This document shows, in pieces, positions 16,701 through 25,115 of a stretch of DNA of 64,000 nt (position 1 is its first letter; each line of letters begins with the position of its first letter). The position numbers and the translations under genes were made by a program. The notes beneath the pieces are model-generated. The model was not told the origin of the DNA. It saw only the letters and a program-made list of their open reading frames with translations, and searched no databases. This DNA is from CADCVW01 sp964251385 (GTDB lineage Bacteria > Pseudomonadota > Alphaproteobacteria > Sphingomonadales > Sphingomonadaceae): the NCBI GenBank assembly GCA_964251385.1, contig CAXUJK010000002.1, positions 434,001-498,000 on the forward strand, in the 5' to 3' direction.

Positions 16701-17848
16701 ATCCAGACCGTGCGTTTCCGATCACGGCGCAGCAGTTCGCGATCGTGAATCCCAACACCGGCACCGCACCAATCTTCCGCTCGCGTCGCGACATGGCGTT
16801 AACGACAGACATTTACGGGCGGCTTCCAGTCCTCGTTGATCGGTCTGTTTCGACGCCCGTGGAGGCGTGGCCGGTTCGCTACTGGCAGATGATCAACATG
16901 ACCTCAGATAGCCACCTGTTCCGCACCCGTGCGGAATTGGAGGAGCGCGAGGGAGCATGGCACATCGGCGGCAATCGTTTTCATTCCCGAACGGGAGAGT
17001 GGGTGCCGCTGTACGAAGGCAAGATGGTGCAAGCGTTCGACCATCGCGCGGCAAGCATCTTCGTCAACGCCGCTAACGCCAATCGGCCCGCGCAGCCTCT
17101 GCCCGCCACTTTGGCGCAGCATAGCGACCCGGCTTGGATCGCCGACCCGCAGTTTTGGACTCAGGTGCCGCTGGGACCAGGTCAGCACGCCTATACGCTT
17201 GGCTTCAAAGACGTGACCGCGCCGACCAATGTTCGGTCTATGATAGCCGCAATCGTGCCGAGCGGAGTTGCGGGCAACACGCTTCCCTTGATCGAGGTCG
17301 ATCCCGAGGTCGGCAAGCCGGATGCTGCGCGGTTGGCGCTGCTAGTCGCAAACCTGAACGCTACGATCTACGACTTCATTGCTCGCCAAAAGATCCAAGG
17401 CAATCATCTTAATTGGTTCATCGTCGAACAACTCCCCGTCGTTCCGCCCGCCGCCTACGCCCGCGCCTTCGGCCCCAAATCAGCCGCCGACATCGTCCGC
17501 GAGGCCGTGCTCGAGCTCAGCTACACCGCGCACGATCTCGCCCCGTTCGCGCGGGACATGGGGCATGTCGATGCGGACGGCGCGGTGCTGCCGCCGTTCG
17601 CGTGGGACGAGGACCGCCGGCTGCGGCTTCGCGCAAAGCTCGATGCGTTGTACTTCATCCTCTACGGCATCGCGGACGCCGCCGATCCGGCGCGGAGCCG
17701 CGACGACATGCGCTACATCTATTCGACCTTTCCCATCGTCGAGCGCGAGGAGACGGCGCGCTGGGGCCGCTACCGCAGCCGCGACCTGTGCCTCGCGTGG
17801 ACCAACGCGCTGCTGGCCGGGAATCCGGACGCGGCGATCGACGGGTAG
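13739..17848 (+). CDS. Type IIG restriction-modification enzyme (Eco57I-like)
   Basis: A single chain of 1369 residues combining nuclease, N6-adenine methyltransferase and target recognition. TTG 13739 follows GAAGG by 7 bases; ATG 13709 would add 10 residues but has no good site. A PD-(D/E)xK-type nuclease is near residues 90-125 (PDGLLF ... Glu122-Ser-Lys124). Methylase motif I is DPAMGSGHFLVG (~518) and motif IV NPPWD (Asn809). The C-terminal third should hold target recognition. GC and codon bias drop sharply between about 16.2 and 17.43 kb, which is exactly the region after NPPW, suggesting replacement of the specificity part. No separate methylase or helicase gene is next to it. Confidence 0.9.
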   Translation: MSHSTLFTSGSLFTTDYLVEAIAATPAYLAVDVAALRARLEGIASALPRTDRTIESQTEDDFIWPVLAALGWSDSLRQQNLTVSGRDDVPDGLLFADAPAKAAANLHGDQWRRYAHGLAVVESKRWARPLDRASGREEATAPSTQMLRYLRRIDDLTGGRLRWGILTNGTKWRLYWAGAGSVSEEFLEIDLGRVLGLDGTDLFANAAARDHWLRVFAVMFGRDAFVRDGADDKSFHERARAAAAFYEERVAASLSRLVFEQVFPDLATAIAGAAPDAPLSAVRDASLVLLYRLLFLLYAEDRNLLPVGDRRYDDYALRPLRIDVGERVTRGDALSASASRIWGHVADLSRIIDRGDPSIGIPPYNGGLFSGDLVAGGGAALLDAVRVPDSVMAPALDALSFERSTGSRRYINYRDLSVQQLGSIYERLLEFELVRGEAGTLVVRPNLFARKNSGSYYTPDALVRLILDETLEPLIAERLGGFRSALEGLNPRDAEDYRRRALRDADPASAILALRVCDPAMGSGHFLVGLVDTLADHVLDAMAEAAVLAADLAYVSPLADTIENIRATILRNARAASWTIDEAQLDDRHIVRRMVLKRCVYGVDKNPMAVELAKVALWLHTFTVGAPLSFIDHHLRAGDSLFGLWVRDAIDKAAKLGGELLWNEALKDAQRQARAMKTIELATDAEIAEAHRSAEMWTDVEFQTGPLDAFVSFMHALDWLRPLAAEIGLVRLWLDGQFGDPLAIARGKAQPFAVRAKPAEAEAFADLVTRARALIAEERFLNWQISFPGVWDNWASAEREGGFDAVVGNPPWDRFEFEEVPWFEARDRTIALEPSGAKRKERIKALQAADNPLWAEYRHAAERLLTATRIVRAGNIYSRLNVGKLNLFKLFVERAFQLVKPTGIVGMLMPSGIAGDHSSSGFFRSISTRGHLKAFYDFENRRSRYGLQPFFPDVDTRFKFSSLIASPQRTFKAASCGFFLQATSEIADPDRAFPITAQQFAIVNPNTGTAPIFRSRRDMALTTDIYGRLPVLVDRSVSTPVEAWPVRYWQMINMTSDSHLFRTRAELEEREGAWHIGGNRFHSRTGEWVPLYEGKMVQAFDHRAASIFVNAANANRPAQPLPATLAQHSDPAWIADPQFWTQVPLGPGQHAYTLGFKDVTAPTNVRSMIAAIVPSGVAGNTLPLIEVDPEVGKPDAARLALLVANLNATIYDFIARQKIQGNHLNWFIVEQLPVVPPAAYARAFGPKSAADIVREAVLELSYTAHDLAPFARDMGHVDADGAVLPPFAWDEDRRLRLRAKLDALYFILYGIADAADPARSRDDMRYIYSTFPIVEREETARWGRYRSRDLCLAWTNALLAGNPDAAIDG

Positions 17849-17890
17849 GCGCGGTCGGGCGGGCCGGCTTCGGGCAACTCCAATCCGTTC

Positions 17891-18022
17891 GTGCTGAGTA
17901 GCGGCTGAGCCTGTCGAGGCCTGTCCTGAGCAACGCCGCAGGCGGCGTCGAAGGGACGCGTATCGAAGCACCCTGTTGATCCTTCGATACGCCGTTTCGA
18001 CAAGCTCAACGGCTACTCAGTA
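17891..18022. repeat. Nested inverted-repeat element
   Basis: The outer arms CTGAGTAGCGGCTGAGCCTG (from 17894) and its near-complement ending CGGCTACTCAG (to 18020) enclose inner arms CGTATCGAAG / CTTCGATACG, plus a separate palindromic GCCGCAGGCGGC. The element can fold into a long cruciform between the restriction gene and the M16 peptidase. It looks like a dispersed REP- or MITE-like repeat; copy number in the genome is unknown. Confidence 0.7.
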
Positions 18023-18064
18023 TAAACGGATCTATCTAAAGCCATCCGACCATAGGATCCGGCC

Positions 18065-19504
18065 ATGAACGCCTTTGCCGTTGCCGCCGCCGCCCTGCTG
18101 TCCGTCCCGCAGCCGGTCGTTGTCGCGCCTCGGACTGCGCCTACGCCTGCGGTCGCGGCGGCGTGGGGGTTCGATCGCAGCGACCTCGCGCCGCACCCTG
18201 GCGTCCGGTTCGGGGTGCTGCCGAACGGCATGCGGTATGCGCTGATGCGGCAGGCGGGGGCGCGGCTGTCCGTGCGGTTGCATGTCGACGCGGGGGCGTC
18301 CGCCGAAGCGCCCGGGCAGAACGGGTTCATGCACCTGATCGAACACATGATCTTCCACGGGTCGGCCAACCTGCCGCAGGGCGCGCTGCTGACGCTGCTG
18401 CCCCACGCCGGGCTGGCACGCTGGTCCGACTTCGGCGCGACCACCAGCTACGACGAGACGGTTTTCTCGCTCGAACTCGGCCGGGCCGACGCCCGCGCGC
18501 GGGCAGGCGCGCTGACGGTGATGCGGGAGATCTGCGGCAACCTCCGTTTCGGGCGCGCCGCGGTGCGCGGGGCCAGGGCCAAGGTGCGCGAGGAGATACG
18601 CGCGCGCGATGCGGTGGCGGACCGGATCGCGACCGCGCAGAACGAATTCTTCGTGCCCGGCAGCGCGATCGCGCGCGGGCCGGTGGCGGGGACGGAACGA
18701 AGCGTCGCGCGCGCGTCCGGCGGTGCGCTGCAGCGGCTGTACGCCCGCAATTACGTGCCCGCGCGGACGACGCTGGTCATGGTCGGCGATTTTGATGTCG
18801 ACGCGGCGGAAGCGGAGATCGCGCGCAGTTTCGGGGGTTGGCGCGCGGCGGCACCGAGCCCCGATCCGGCGCCACCGGCCGTCGCCGCGAGCCGCGGTCT
18901 TGCCACCCGGCTGTTCGTCGATCGCGCCGCGCCCACGACCGTTACGGTGGCCGCGGTTCAACCGCTCGGCGGGACGGACGCGCGGACGGCACGCGACGCG
19001 GCGTTCCTGCAATATCTGGCGAGCGAGATGCTGGCGCGCCGGCTGGCGGCGGGAGGCGCGCGCGCGACGGCGGCGGTGTACGACCATTTCTCGACCGCGC
19101 GGCTGGCGTTGATCGAGATCGACGCGCCCGACCGGGACTGGCGCGCGGCGGTCCGGCGGGGGGGCGCCGCGCTCGACCGCGCACTGACGACCGGGTTCAC
19201 GCAGGCCGAACTGGACGCGCAGATCGCGATCGCGCGGCGTCCCCTGGTCGCTGCGGCGCGCACCGCCGAGGCCCAGGCGGACGCCATCGTCGACGCGGTC
19301 GGGCGCGGCATCCTGTTCACGGAACCGCCCGCGACATCGGGCAACGACGATTATCTCGCGCGCGTCCGCCTGGTCGACGTCGACGCGGCGTTCCGGCTGG
19401 CGTGGTCGGGCGGGCGACGCGTGTTCGTGTCGCACGACCGCGATGTTCCGGATGCGCAAGCCGCGATCGCCGCGGCTTGGACGGAGGCGACGCCGCCGCG
19501 CTAG
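18065..19504 (+). CDS. M16-family zinc metallopeptidase, exported
   Basis: 479 residues with an N-terminal signal sequence. The zinc motif H-x-x-E-H is seen as HLIEH in NGFMHLIEHMIFHGS, with the distal Glu probably in VREEIRARD. The N-terminal M16 half is followed by the non-catalytic C-terminal half (M16_C). Processing-peptidase-like enzymes of this family degrade peptides in the periplasm. Its TAG stop abuts the stop of the convergent S9 peptidase with no spacer, so the two transcripts must overlap. The long inverted repeat lies just upstream. Confidence 0.9.
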   Translation: MNAFAVAAAALLSVPQPVVVAPRTAPTPAVAAAWGFDRSDLAPHPGVRFGVLPNGMRYALMRQAGARLSVRLHVDAGASAEAPGQNGFMHLIEHMIFHGSANLPQGALLTLLPHAGLARWSDFGATTSYDETVFSLELGRADARARAGALTVMREICGNLRFGRAAVRGARAKVREEIRARDAVADRIATAQNEFFVPGSAIARGPVAGTERSVARASGGALQRLYARNYVPARTTLVMVGDFDVDAAEAEIARSFGGWRAAAPSPDPAPPAVAASRGLATRLFVDRAAPTTVTVAAVQPLGGTDARTARDAAFLQYLASEMLARRLAAGGARATAAVYDHFSTARLALIEIDAPDRDWRAAVRRGGAALDRALTTGFTQAELDAQIAIARRPLVAAARTAEAQADAIVDAVGRGILFTEPPATSGNDDYLARVRLVDVDAAFRLAWSGGRRVFVSHDRDVPDAQAAIAAAWTEATPPR

Positions 19505-21964
19505 CTACTCGCCACCGGCTGCGACGCGGGGCGGGGCGGCCTTGCGCCCTACATGCGTGTCGAGCCAGTTCGTCATTTCCCACAGCGTGTGCATGACGGA
19601 CTCGCGCGCGCGATAGCCGTGCGCCTCGAGCGGCAGGACGACGTAGCGCACGGTCGCGCCCTGGCCTTTGAGCGCCGCGTAAAAACGTTCGCTCTGCACG
19701 GGGAAGGTGCCGCTGTTGTCGTCCTGCTCGCCGTGCATCAGCAGGATCGGCGCCTTGATCTTGGCGACGTGCGTGAACGGGCTCATCTGCGTGTAGGTGT
19801 CGACGGCTTCCCAGTACGTCCGCTGTTCGGCCTGGAACCCGAACGGGGTGAGCGTGCGGTTGTACGCGCCCGATCGGGCGATGCCGGCGCGGAACAGGTC
19901 CGAATGCGCGAGCAGGTTGGCGGTCATGAACGCGCCGTAGCTGTGCCCGCCGACCGCGATGCGATCCTTGTCGGCGACGCCCATCGCAACCACCGCGTCG
20001 ACCGCGGCCTGCGCGGACGAGACGAGCTGCGAGATGTACGTGTCGTTCGCCTCCTTGCCCGCGACGCCGACGATCGGCATCGTCGGGTTGTCGAGGATGG
20101 CGTAGCCCTGCGTCAGCAGGAACAGGTGGCTGATCCCGCCGGGCCTTGTGAAACGGTTGTTCGTGTCGACGACCTGGCCCGCGACCGCGGCGTCGGTGAA
20201 CTCGGTCGGGTAGGCCCACATGAGCAGCGGCAGCGGACCGTCGCGCGCCTGGTCGTAGCCGGCGGGAAGATACAAGGTGCCCGACAGCTCGACACCGTCG
20301 GCGCGCTTGTAGGTGACGAGGCGCTGGGTGACGCCCGCGAGTTGCGGCGCGGGATCGGCGAAGTTCGTCAACTGCCGCGGCGCGGCTGCTGCTGTTTCGC
20401 GGACATACAGGTTGGGCGCGTCGATGCGGCTTTCGCGCCGGGTCAGCAGGCGGGTGCCGTTGTCGTCGAGCAGCGCGACGATCGATTCGTAGTGCGGGGT
20501 CTTCGCCTGCCAGATCCTGGTCGTCGTGCCGTCCGCTACGTCCATGCGGGACAGGACCGGGAACTCGCCTTCGCGCGACGCGCCGGGGGCGGAGGTGAAA
20601 ACGCCGCGGCCGTCGGTCGTGTAGTGCATGACCTGACGCCCGTACTTGTTCGGCTTGGTCAGCGGGAAACCGGGATCGTTGTACCGATCCTGGTAATTGC
20701 GCGTCAGCACGACGCGGCCCGTGCCGCCGGGCCTGGACGGGTCGACCGCGATCCGCGTTTCGGCGCGCGTGTTGAACCATTGGGTGACGACCATCGCGTG
20801 GTCGTCGCGGCCCCACAGCATCCCTGCGTAGCGGTCCTTGAGGTCGACGAGCGGCACGGGGGCACCCGAGAACGGGGCATCCAGCGTCAGGACGCGGTCG
20901 CGCAAGGGGACCTGCTTGCGCGTGTCGCCGCCGTCCAGCGCCTCGACCCAGGCCAAGGTGGCCGGCTTGTCGGCGCGCCACTGCGCGGATCTGGGTCCGG
21001 GCGCGACCGCGTCGAACGCGCTCGGGATGTCGTCGCGTAAAGGGAGGTTGGCGAGCGTCTTCACGATGCGGCCCGACATGTCCGTGACGGTGATTTCCGT
21101 CGGGAACAACGCGGCGGGGACGACGTAGGAGAAGGGGCGCTTGGCCCGTGTGACGAGCAGGTAGCGGCCGTCGGGAGAGACGCTCGATCCCCAGATCAGG
21201 CCGGGCGCGCCGATCGCTTTCGCGGGTCCGACAAGCGGCACCATCGTCAGCTGCGAGGTGAAGTAATGCTCGAACTGCGCTTCGTCGCCGCTGTCGCCGA
21301 GCAAATCCTGGTAGGTGCGCACGGGCGCGGTGCGGCCCGCGCTCGCCTGCACGATCGGTCCCGTGGGCGCGAGTCCCGAACGCGGGGCGGGGCCGCGGTT
21401 GCTCAACACCTGGCGCACGATCAACCCCGAACTGTCGGGAAGACAATCGTAGCCCGTGCCGAACGTCGCATTGACCACCGGCCCGGTCAGGCGGCGGGTC
21501 TTCGCGGTGGCGACGTCCGCGATCCACAGCTCGAGGCCGGTCGGACGGTCGACCAGATACGCGACGCGCGCGCCGTCGGGCGACCAGACGGGACTGATAA
21601 AACGCGTGCCCGGCGTCATTGCGACCGCGCGGACGGGGCCGCCCGCGACCGCCTGGAACGACAGCGCGTTGAGCCAGCCGACGCGGCTGTTCGCCTGCCC
21701 GTTGTTGCGCGGGTTTATGCGGTACCCGGCGAGCTTCAGGTCGGGCTCGGCAAGCTCCGCGATCGGCGGCAGGTTGGCGCGGCCGAGCAGCGCGATCACG
21801 TCGCGCTTCGGGCTGACGCTCGCGACCGGGGTCGGCGCGGTGTCGAGGATCTGCGCGATCGGCGCCGGAGGCGTGCGGTATCCGCCCATGCTCGCCTGAG
21901 GCATCTGCGCAGGCGCGGCGGTGGTCAGAAGCAAGGCAAGCGTACCCCCGATGATCTTGCGCAT
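19505..21964 (-). CDS. S9-family serine peptidase (prolyl oligopeptidase-like), exported
   Basis: 819 residues. A signal peptide (MRKIIGGTLALLLTTAAPA) precedes a beta-propeller-like N-terminal two thirds containing repeated SPDG motifs. The C-terminal alpha/beta hydrolase has nucleophile Ser675 in GGHSYGAFM, an Asp in HGEQDDNSG (~745) and the His in LEAHGYRA (~783). Members of this group are often annotated as acylaminoacyl or glutamyl peptidases. It probably cleaves short peptides in the periplasm. It is convergent with the M16 peptidase; a 77-base gap separates it from the antiporter gene upstream on the same strand. Confidence 0.92.
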   Translation of the reverse strand: MRKIIGGTLALLLTTAAPAQMPQASMGGYRTPPAPIAQILDTAPTPVASVSPKRDVIALLGRANLPPIAELAEPDLKLAGYRINPRNNGQANSRVGWLNALSFQAVAGGPVRAVAMTPGTRFISPVWSPDGARVAYLVDRPTGLELWIADVATAKTRRLTGPVVNATFGTGYDCLPDSSGLIVRQVLSNRGPAPRSGLAPTGPIVQASAGRTAPVRTYQDLLGDSGDEAQFEHYFTSQLTMVPLVGPAKAIGAPGLIWGSSVSPDGRYLLVTRAKRPFSYVVPAALFPTEITVTDMSGRIVKTLANLPLRDDIPSAFDAVAPGPRSAQWRADKPATLAWVEALDGGDTRKQVPLRDRVLTLDAPFSGAPVPLVDLKDRYAGMLWGRDDHAMVVTQWFNTRAETRIAVDPSRPGGTGRVVLTRNYQDRYNDPGFPLTKPNKYGRQVMHYTTDGRGVFTSAPGASREGEFPVLSRMDVADGTTTRIWQAKTPHYESIVALLDDNGTRLLTRRESRIDAPNLYVRETAAAAPRQLTNFADPAPQLAGVTQRLVTYKRADGVELSGTLYLPAGYDQARDGPLPLLMWAYPTEFTDAAVAGQVVDTNNRFTRPGGISHLFLLTQGYAILDNPTMPIVGVAGKEANDTYISQLVSSAQAAVDAVVAMGVADKDRIAVGGHSYGAFMTANLLAHSDLFRAGIARSGAYNRTLTPFGFQAEQRTYWEAVDTYTQMSPFTHVAKIKAPILLMHGEQDDNSGTFPVQSERFYAALKGQGATVRYVVLPLEAHGYRARESVMHTLWEMTNWLDTHVGRKAAPPRVAAGGE

Positions 21965-22041
21965 GGTCGATGTCCCCCGATGATGACCCCCATACAGAAC
22001 ATGAAGCGCGCGTGCCGCACAAGGACGCTGTCGCGAAAAGG

Positions 22042-23625
22042 TCAGGCGTCCTCGCCCAGGCGGCGGCGGATCTGCGCTTCCTCCAGGTCGAGTTCCTCGG
22101 CGAGCGTGCGGTGCGCCTCGATGTCGATCGCGTCCGTGTGTTCGTTCAACCGGCCCCGGGCACCCTCGATCGCAACCAGGCGCAGTCGCTGCTGCGCCTC
22201 GATCTGTTCGGATTTGGCGTCGGGCCCTTCCTCTTCGATCACGCTGGCGAGATCGGCGCGCGCTTCATATTCTTCGATCAGTTCGGCCGCGGCATCCGTG
22301 TGTTCGTCCAGGCCCTGCGATCCGACATGACCCTTGACCGCGTCGAGCGCGGCGGCGCTGACTTCGGCGCGTACCGCGGCCACGTTGGCGTCCGCTTCCG
22401 CCGTGTCCTTTTCGGTCACGTCCAGCCGCCGGATCAGCCAGCCCAACGTCGTGCCCTGCAGCACAAGCGTCGCCAGGATCGCGCAGAACGACAGAAACAG
22501 GATGATGTCGCGCCCGGGGAACTGCGCGGGCAAGGCGAGCGCGGCGGCCATGCTGACCACCCCGCGCATCCCCGCCCAGGAGATCACGACGATGTGGCTG
22601 ACCGGCGGCATCGGGTCGCGCGCGCGGAGCTTGGGGAACAGCGCGCGCGGCAGCCAGGTCGAGGGGAACACCCACAGGAAGCGGCTGACGATCAGCGTCA
22701 GCGACACGATCGCACCCAGCAGCGCCAGATCACCCGCGTCGTAGCGCGCCAGCCGTTCGACGATCCCGCGCAGCTGCAGCCCGATCAGCATGAACACCAT
22801 CGCGGTCAGCACGAATTCGATGAAACCCCAGACGGCCGTCATTTCGAGGCGGGTCTTGGCGGTGAACTCGGCGTGCTGCTTGCGGCCCAGGATCAACCCG
22901 CACGCGACCGCGGCGAGCACGCCGGAAACATGAAAGGCTTCGGCGGCGAGATAGGCGGCGTAGCCCGCCAGGATGCTGACCGTGATGTCGAGCAGCGTGT
23001 CCTCCAGCATCGCGAACACGCGCATCGCCAGATAGGCGACGATGAGGCCGATGGCGGCACCGCCGACTGCGCCTTTCGCGAAGTCGAGCGCGCCGTCGCC
23101 GTAGCTGACGCTGCCGGCGATCGTCGCGGCGACGGCGAAGCGGTAAAGGACGAGCGAGGACGCGTCGTTGATCAGGCTTTCGCCTTCTAGGATCGTGACC
23201 ATGCGGCGTGGCAGCTTGACCTGCTTGAGCACGGCGGCGGCGGCGACCGCGTCGGGCGGCGCGACGATCGCGCCCAGCGTGATCGCGGCCCACCAGGGCA
23301 GGTCGGGGATGAACAGCTTCGTGACGGCGGCGATGACGAGCGCGGTGAAGAACACCGCGCCCACCGCGAGCAGCAGGATGGGACGCAGGTTGGATTTGAA
23401 CGCGGGCCAATCGGTCCGGTACGCGCTGACCTGAAGCAGCGGCGGCAGGAACAAGGCGAGCGCGAGTTCGGGTTCGAGTTCGACTACCGGCAGTCCGGGG
23501 ATGAGCGCCAACGCCATTCCGCCGAGCACCAGCGCCACCGCGAGCGGGACTTTCAGGCGCTGCGCGGCGGCGGCGAGCGCGATGCAGGCGGCGAGCAGCG
23601 CCAGGAGAATCTCGAAGGTATGCAT
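22042..23625 (-). CDS. CPA1-type Na+/H+ antiporter
   Basis: 527 residues. About twelve hydrophobic segments over residues 1-400 include the conserved ...PPDAVAAAAVL segment and EGESLINDASSLVLY, the acidic ion-binding signature of CPA1/NhaP-like sodium-proton antiporters. A charged cytoplasmic tail of about 120 residues (AAELIEEYEARADL, EEEGPDAKSE) follows and may regulate activity. It starts 9 bases after the adhC stop, so it is probably the last gene of the exonuclease / RNase H / adhC run. Role: pH and sodium homeostasis. Confidence 0.92.
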   Translation of the reverse strand: MHTFEILLALLAACIALAAAAQRLKVPLAVALVLGGMALALIPGLPVVELEPELALALFLPPLLQVSAYRTDWPAFKSNLRPILLLAVGAVFFTALVIAAVTKLFIPDLPWWAAITLGAIVAPPDAVAAAAVLKQVKLPRRMVTILEGESLINDASSLVLYRFAVAATIAGSVSYGDGALDFAKGAVGGAAIGLIVAYLAMRVFAMLEDTLLDITVSILAGYAAYLAAEAFHVSGVLAAVACGLILGRKQHAEFTAKTRLEMTAVWGFIEFVLTAMVFMLIGLQLRGIVERLARYDAGDLALLGAIVSLTLIVSRFLWVFPSTWLPRALFPKLRARDPMPPVSHIVVISWAGMRGVVSMAAALALPAQFPGRDIILFLSFCAILATLVLQGTTLGWLIRRLDVTEKDTAEADANVAAVRAEVSAAALDAVKGHVGSQGLDEHTDAAAELIEEYEARADLASVIEEEGPDAKSEQIEAQQRLRLVAIEGARGRLNEHTDAIDIEAHRTLAEELDLEEAQIRRRLGEDA

Positions 23626-23634
23626 GGGCTGCGC

Positions 23635-24744
23635 CTAGTAGACCACGACCGAGCGGATGCTTTCACCCGCATGCATCAAGTCGAACCCGCGATTGATCTC
23701 GTCCAGCGTCAGGACGTGCGTAATCATGGGGTCGATCTCGATCTTGCCGTTCATGTACCAGTCCACGATGCGCGGCACGTCCGTGCGTCCGCGCGCGCCG
23801 CCGAACGCGGAGCCTCTCCAGGTGCGCCCCGTGACGAGCTGGAACGGGCGGGTAGAGATTTCACGGCCGGCCTCCGCGACGCCGATGACGACGGATACGC
23901 CCCAGCCGCGGTGGCACGCCTCCAGCGCCTGCCGCATTACCGTCGTGTTGCCCGTGCAGTCGAACGTATAGTCCGCGCCGCCGTCGAGCAGCGCGACGAG
24001 GTGCGCGACGACGTCGGCTTCAATGGTCGCAGGGTTCACGAAGTCGGTCATGCCGAAGCGGCGGCCCCATTCCTCCTTGGCCGGGTTGATGTCGACGCCG
24101 ACGATGCGGTCCGCGCCGACCAGCCGCGCGCCTTGGATGACGTTGAGACCGATCCCGCCGAGCCCGAACACGACGACGTTGGCACCGGGTTCGACCTCTG
24201 CGGTGTGGATCACCGCGCCGACGCCGGTGGTAACGCCGCAGCCGATATAGCAACATTTGTCGAACGGCGCATCGGCCCGGATCTTTGCCAATGCGATCTC
24301 GGGAAGCACGGTGAAGTTCGAGAAAGTCGAGCAGCCCATATAGTGGAAGATGGGCGCGCCCTTGTACGAGAAGCGGCTCGTGCCGTCCGGCATGACCCCC
24401 TTGCCCTGCGTCGCGCGGATGGCCGTACAAAGATTGGTCTTGCCCGACAGGCACGACTTACATTGGCGGCATTCGGGCGTGTAGAGCGGGATGACGTGGT
24501 CGCCGACCGCGACGCTCGTCACGCCCGCGCCGGTTTCGCGCACGACCCCCGCGCCTTCGTGTCCCAGGATGGACGGGAACAGGCCTTCGCTGTCGAGCCC
24601 GTCCAGCGTGTACGCGTCCGTGTGACAGATGCCGGTCGCCATGATCTCGACCAGCACTTCGCCGGTGCGTGGACCGTCGAGGTCGAGTTCGACGATCTCG
24701 AGCGGCTGCTTGGGCGCGAACGCGACGGCGGCTCTGGTCTTCAT
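23635..24744 (-). CDS. adhC: S-(hydroxymethyl)glutathione dehydrogenase / class III alcohol dehydrogenase
   Basis: Oxidises the glutathione adduct of formaldehyde with NAD+. 369 residues, the exact class III length. The ATG at 24744 starts MKTRAAVAFAP, the typical N-terminus, and overlaps the RNase H-like stop as ATGA. Catalytic zinc ligands are in GICHTDAYTLDG and GHEGAG plus the distal Cys in YIGCGVTTG. The structural-zinc four-Cys loop is CRQCKSCLSGKTNLC, and the Rossmann glycines are in VFGLGGIGL. The open frame continues upstream but that part is a shadow of the RNase H gene. The antiporter follows after 9 bases. Confidence 0.96.
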   Translation of the reverse strand: MKTRAAVAFAPKQPLEIVELDLDGPRTGEVLVEIMATGICHTDAYTLDGLDSEGLFPSILGHEGAGVVRETGAGVTSVAVGDHVIPLYTPECRQCKSCLSGKTNLCTAIRATQGKGVMPDGTSRFSYKGAPIFHYMGCSTFSNFTVLPEIALAKIRADAPFDKCCYIGCGVTTGVGAVIHTAEVEPGANVVVFGLGGIGLNVIQGARLVGADRIVGVDINPAKEEWGRRFGMTDFVNPATIEADVVAHLVALLDGGADYTFDCTGNTTVMRQALEACHRGWGVSVVIGVAEAGREISTRPFQLVTGRTWRGSAFGGARGRTDVPRIVDWYMNGKIEIDPMITHVLTLDEINRGFDLMHAGESIRSVVVY

Positions 24745-25115
24745 GCTTGTGTCTCCGTGGGCCCGAGCGCCAGCGTGGCCAATGCGATCCCGGCGAGGTT
24801 CTGTCCACGCCGCACGTGCCGGACCCGGACGCGGTCGAATCTTTGCGCACGCTCCTGAAACGCGGCGAGGAGGTGCGGGCTGCGGCATCTGGCTCCGTTC
24901 GCCTGCGCCACGACGTTCGCGGCATCGCCGACCAGCACGACGTCGCGCGCGCCCAGCGAGCTTGCGACATCGAGCGCGTGGAGCAGCGCCGCCCATTCCG
25001 CCTCGTGGCTCGCGCCATGCCCGACGTATCGGTGACGGACGACGCCGCGCGCCACGGCCGCGACGGTGATCGGGCCGGGATTGGGCCGCGCGCCGCCGTC
25101 GAAGTAGATTTTCAG
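24741..25115 (-). CDS. RNase HI-like protein with altered catalytic site
   Basis: 124 residues. The RNase H fold is recognisable: IYFDGGARPNPGP (first Asp), EAEWAALLHAL (Glu) and LVGDAANVV (second Asp). The C-terminal Asp, usually in a N-x-x-x-D-x-L-A context, appears replaced in QNLAGIALATLA, so activity on RNA/DNA hybrids may be reduced or changed. The only start that fits is CTG at 25115, overlapping the exonuclease stop as CTGA. The stop overlaps adhC as ATGA. Position in an exonuclease / formaldehyde-detoxification run is unusual for a typical rnhA. Confidence 0.75.
   Translation of the reverse strand: MKIYFDGGARPNPGPITVAAVARGVVRHRYVGHGASHEAEWAALLHALDVASSLGARDVVLVGDAANVVAQANGARCRSPHLLAAFQERAQRFDRVRVRHVRRGQNLAGIALATLALGPTETQA

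Noticed and set aside
13739..17848. BREX or DISARM methylase
   Set aside because: The protein has its own nuclease-like N-terminus and none of the partner genes of those systems is adjacent, so a stand-alone type IIG enzyme fits better.
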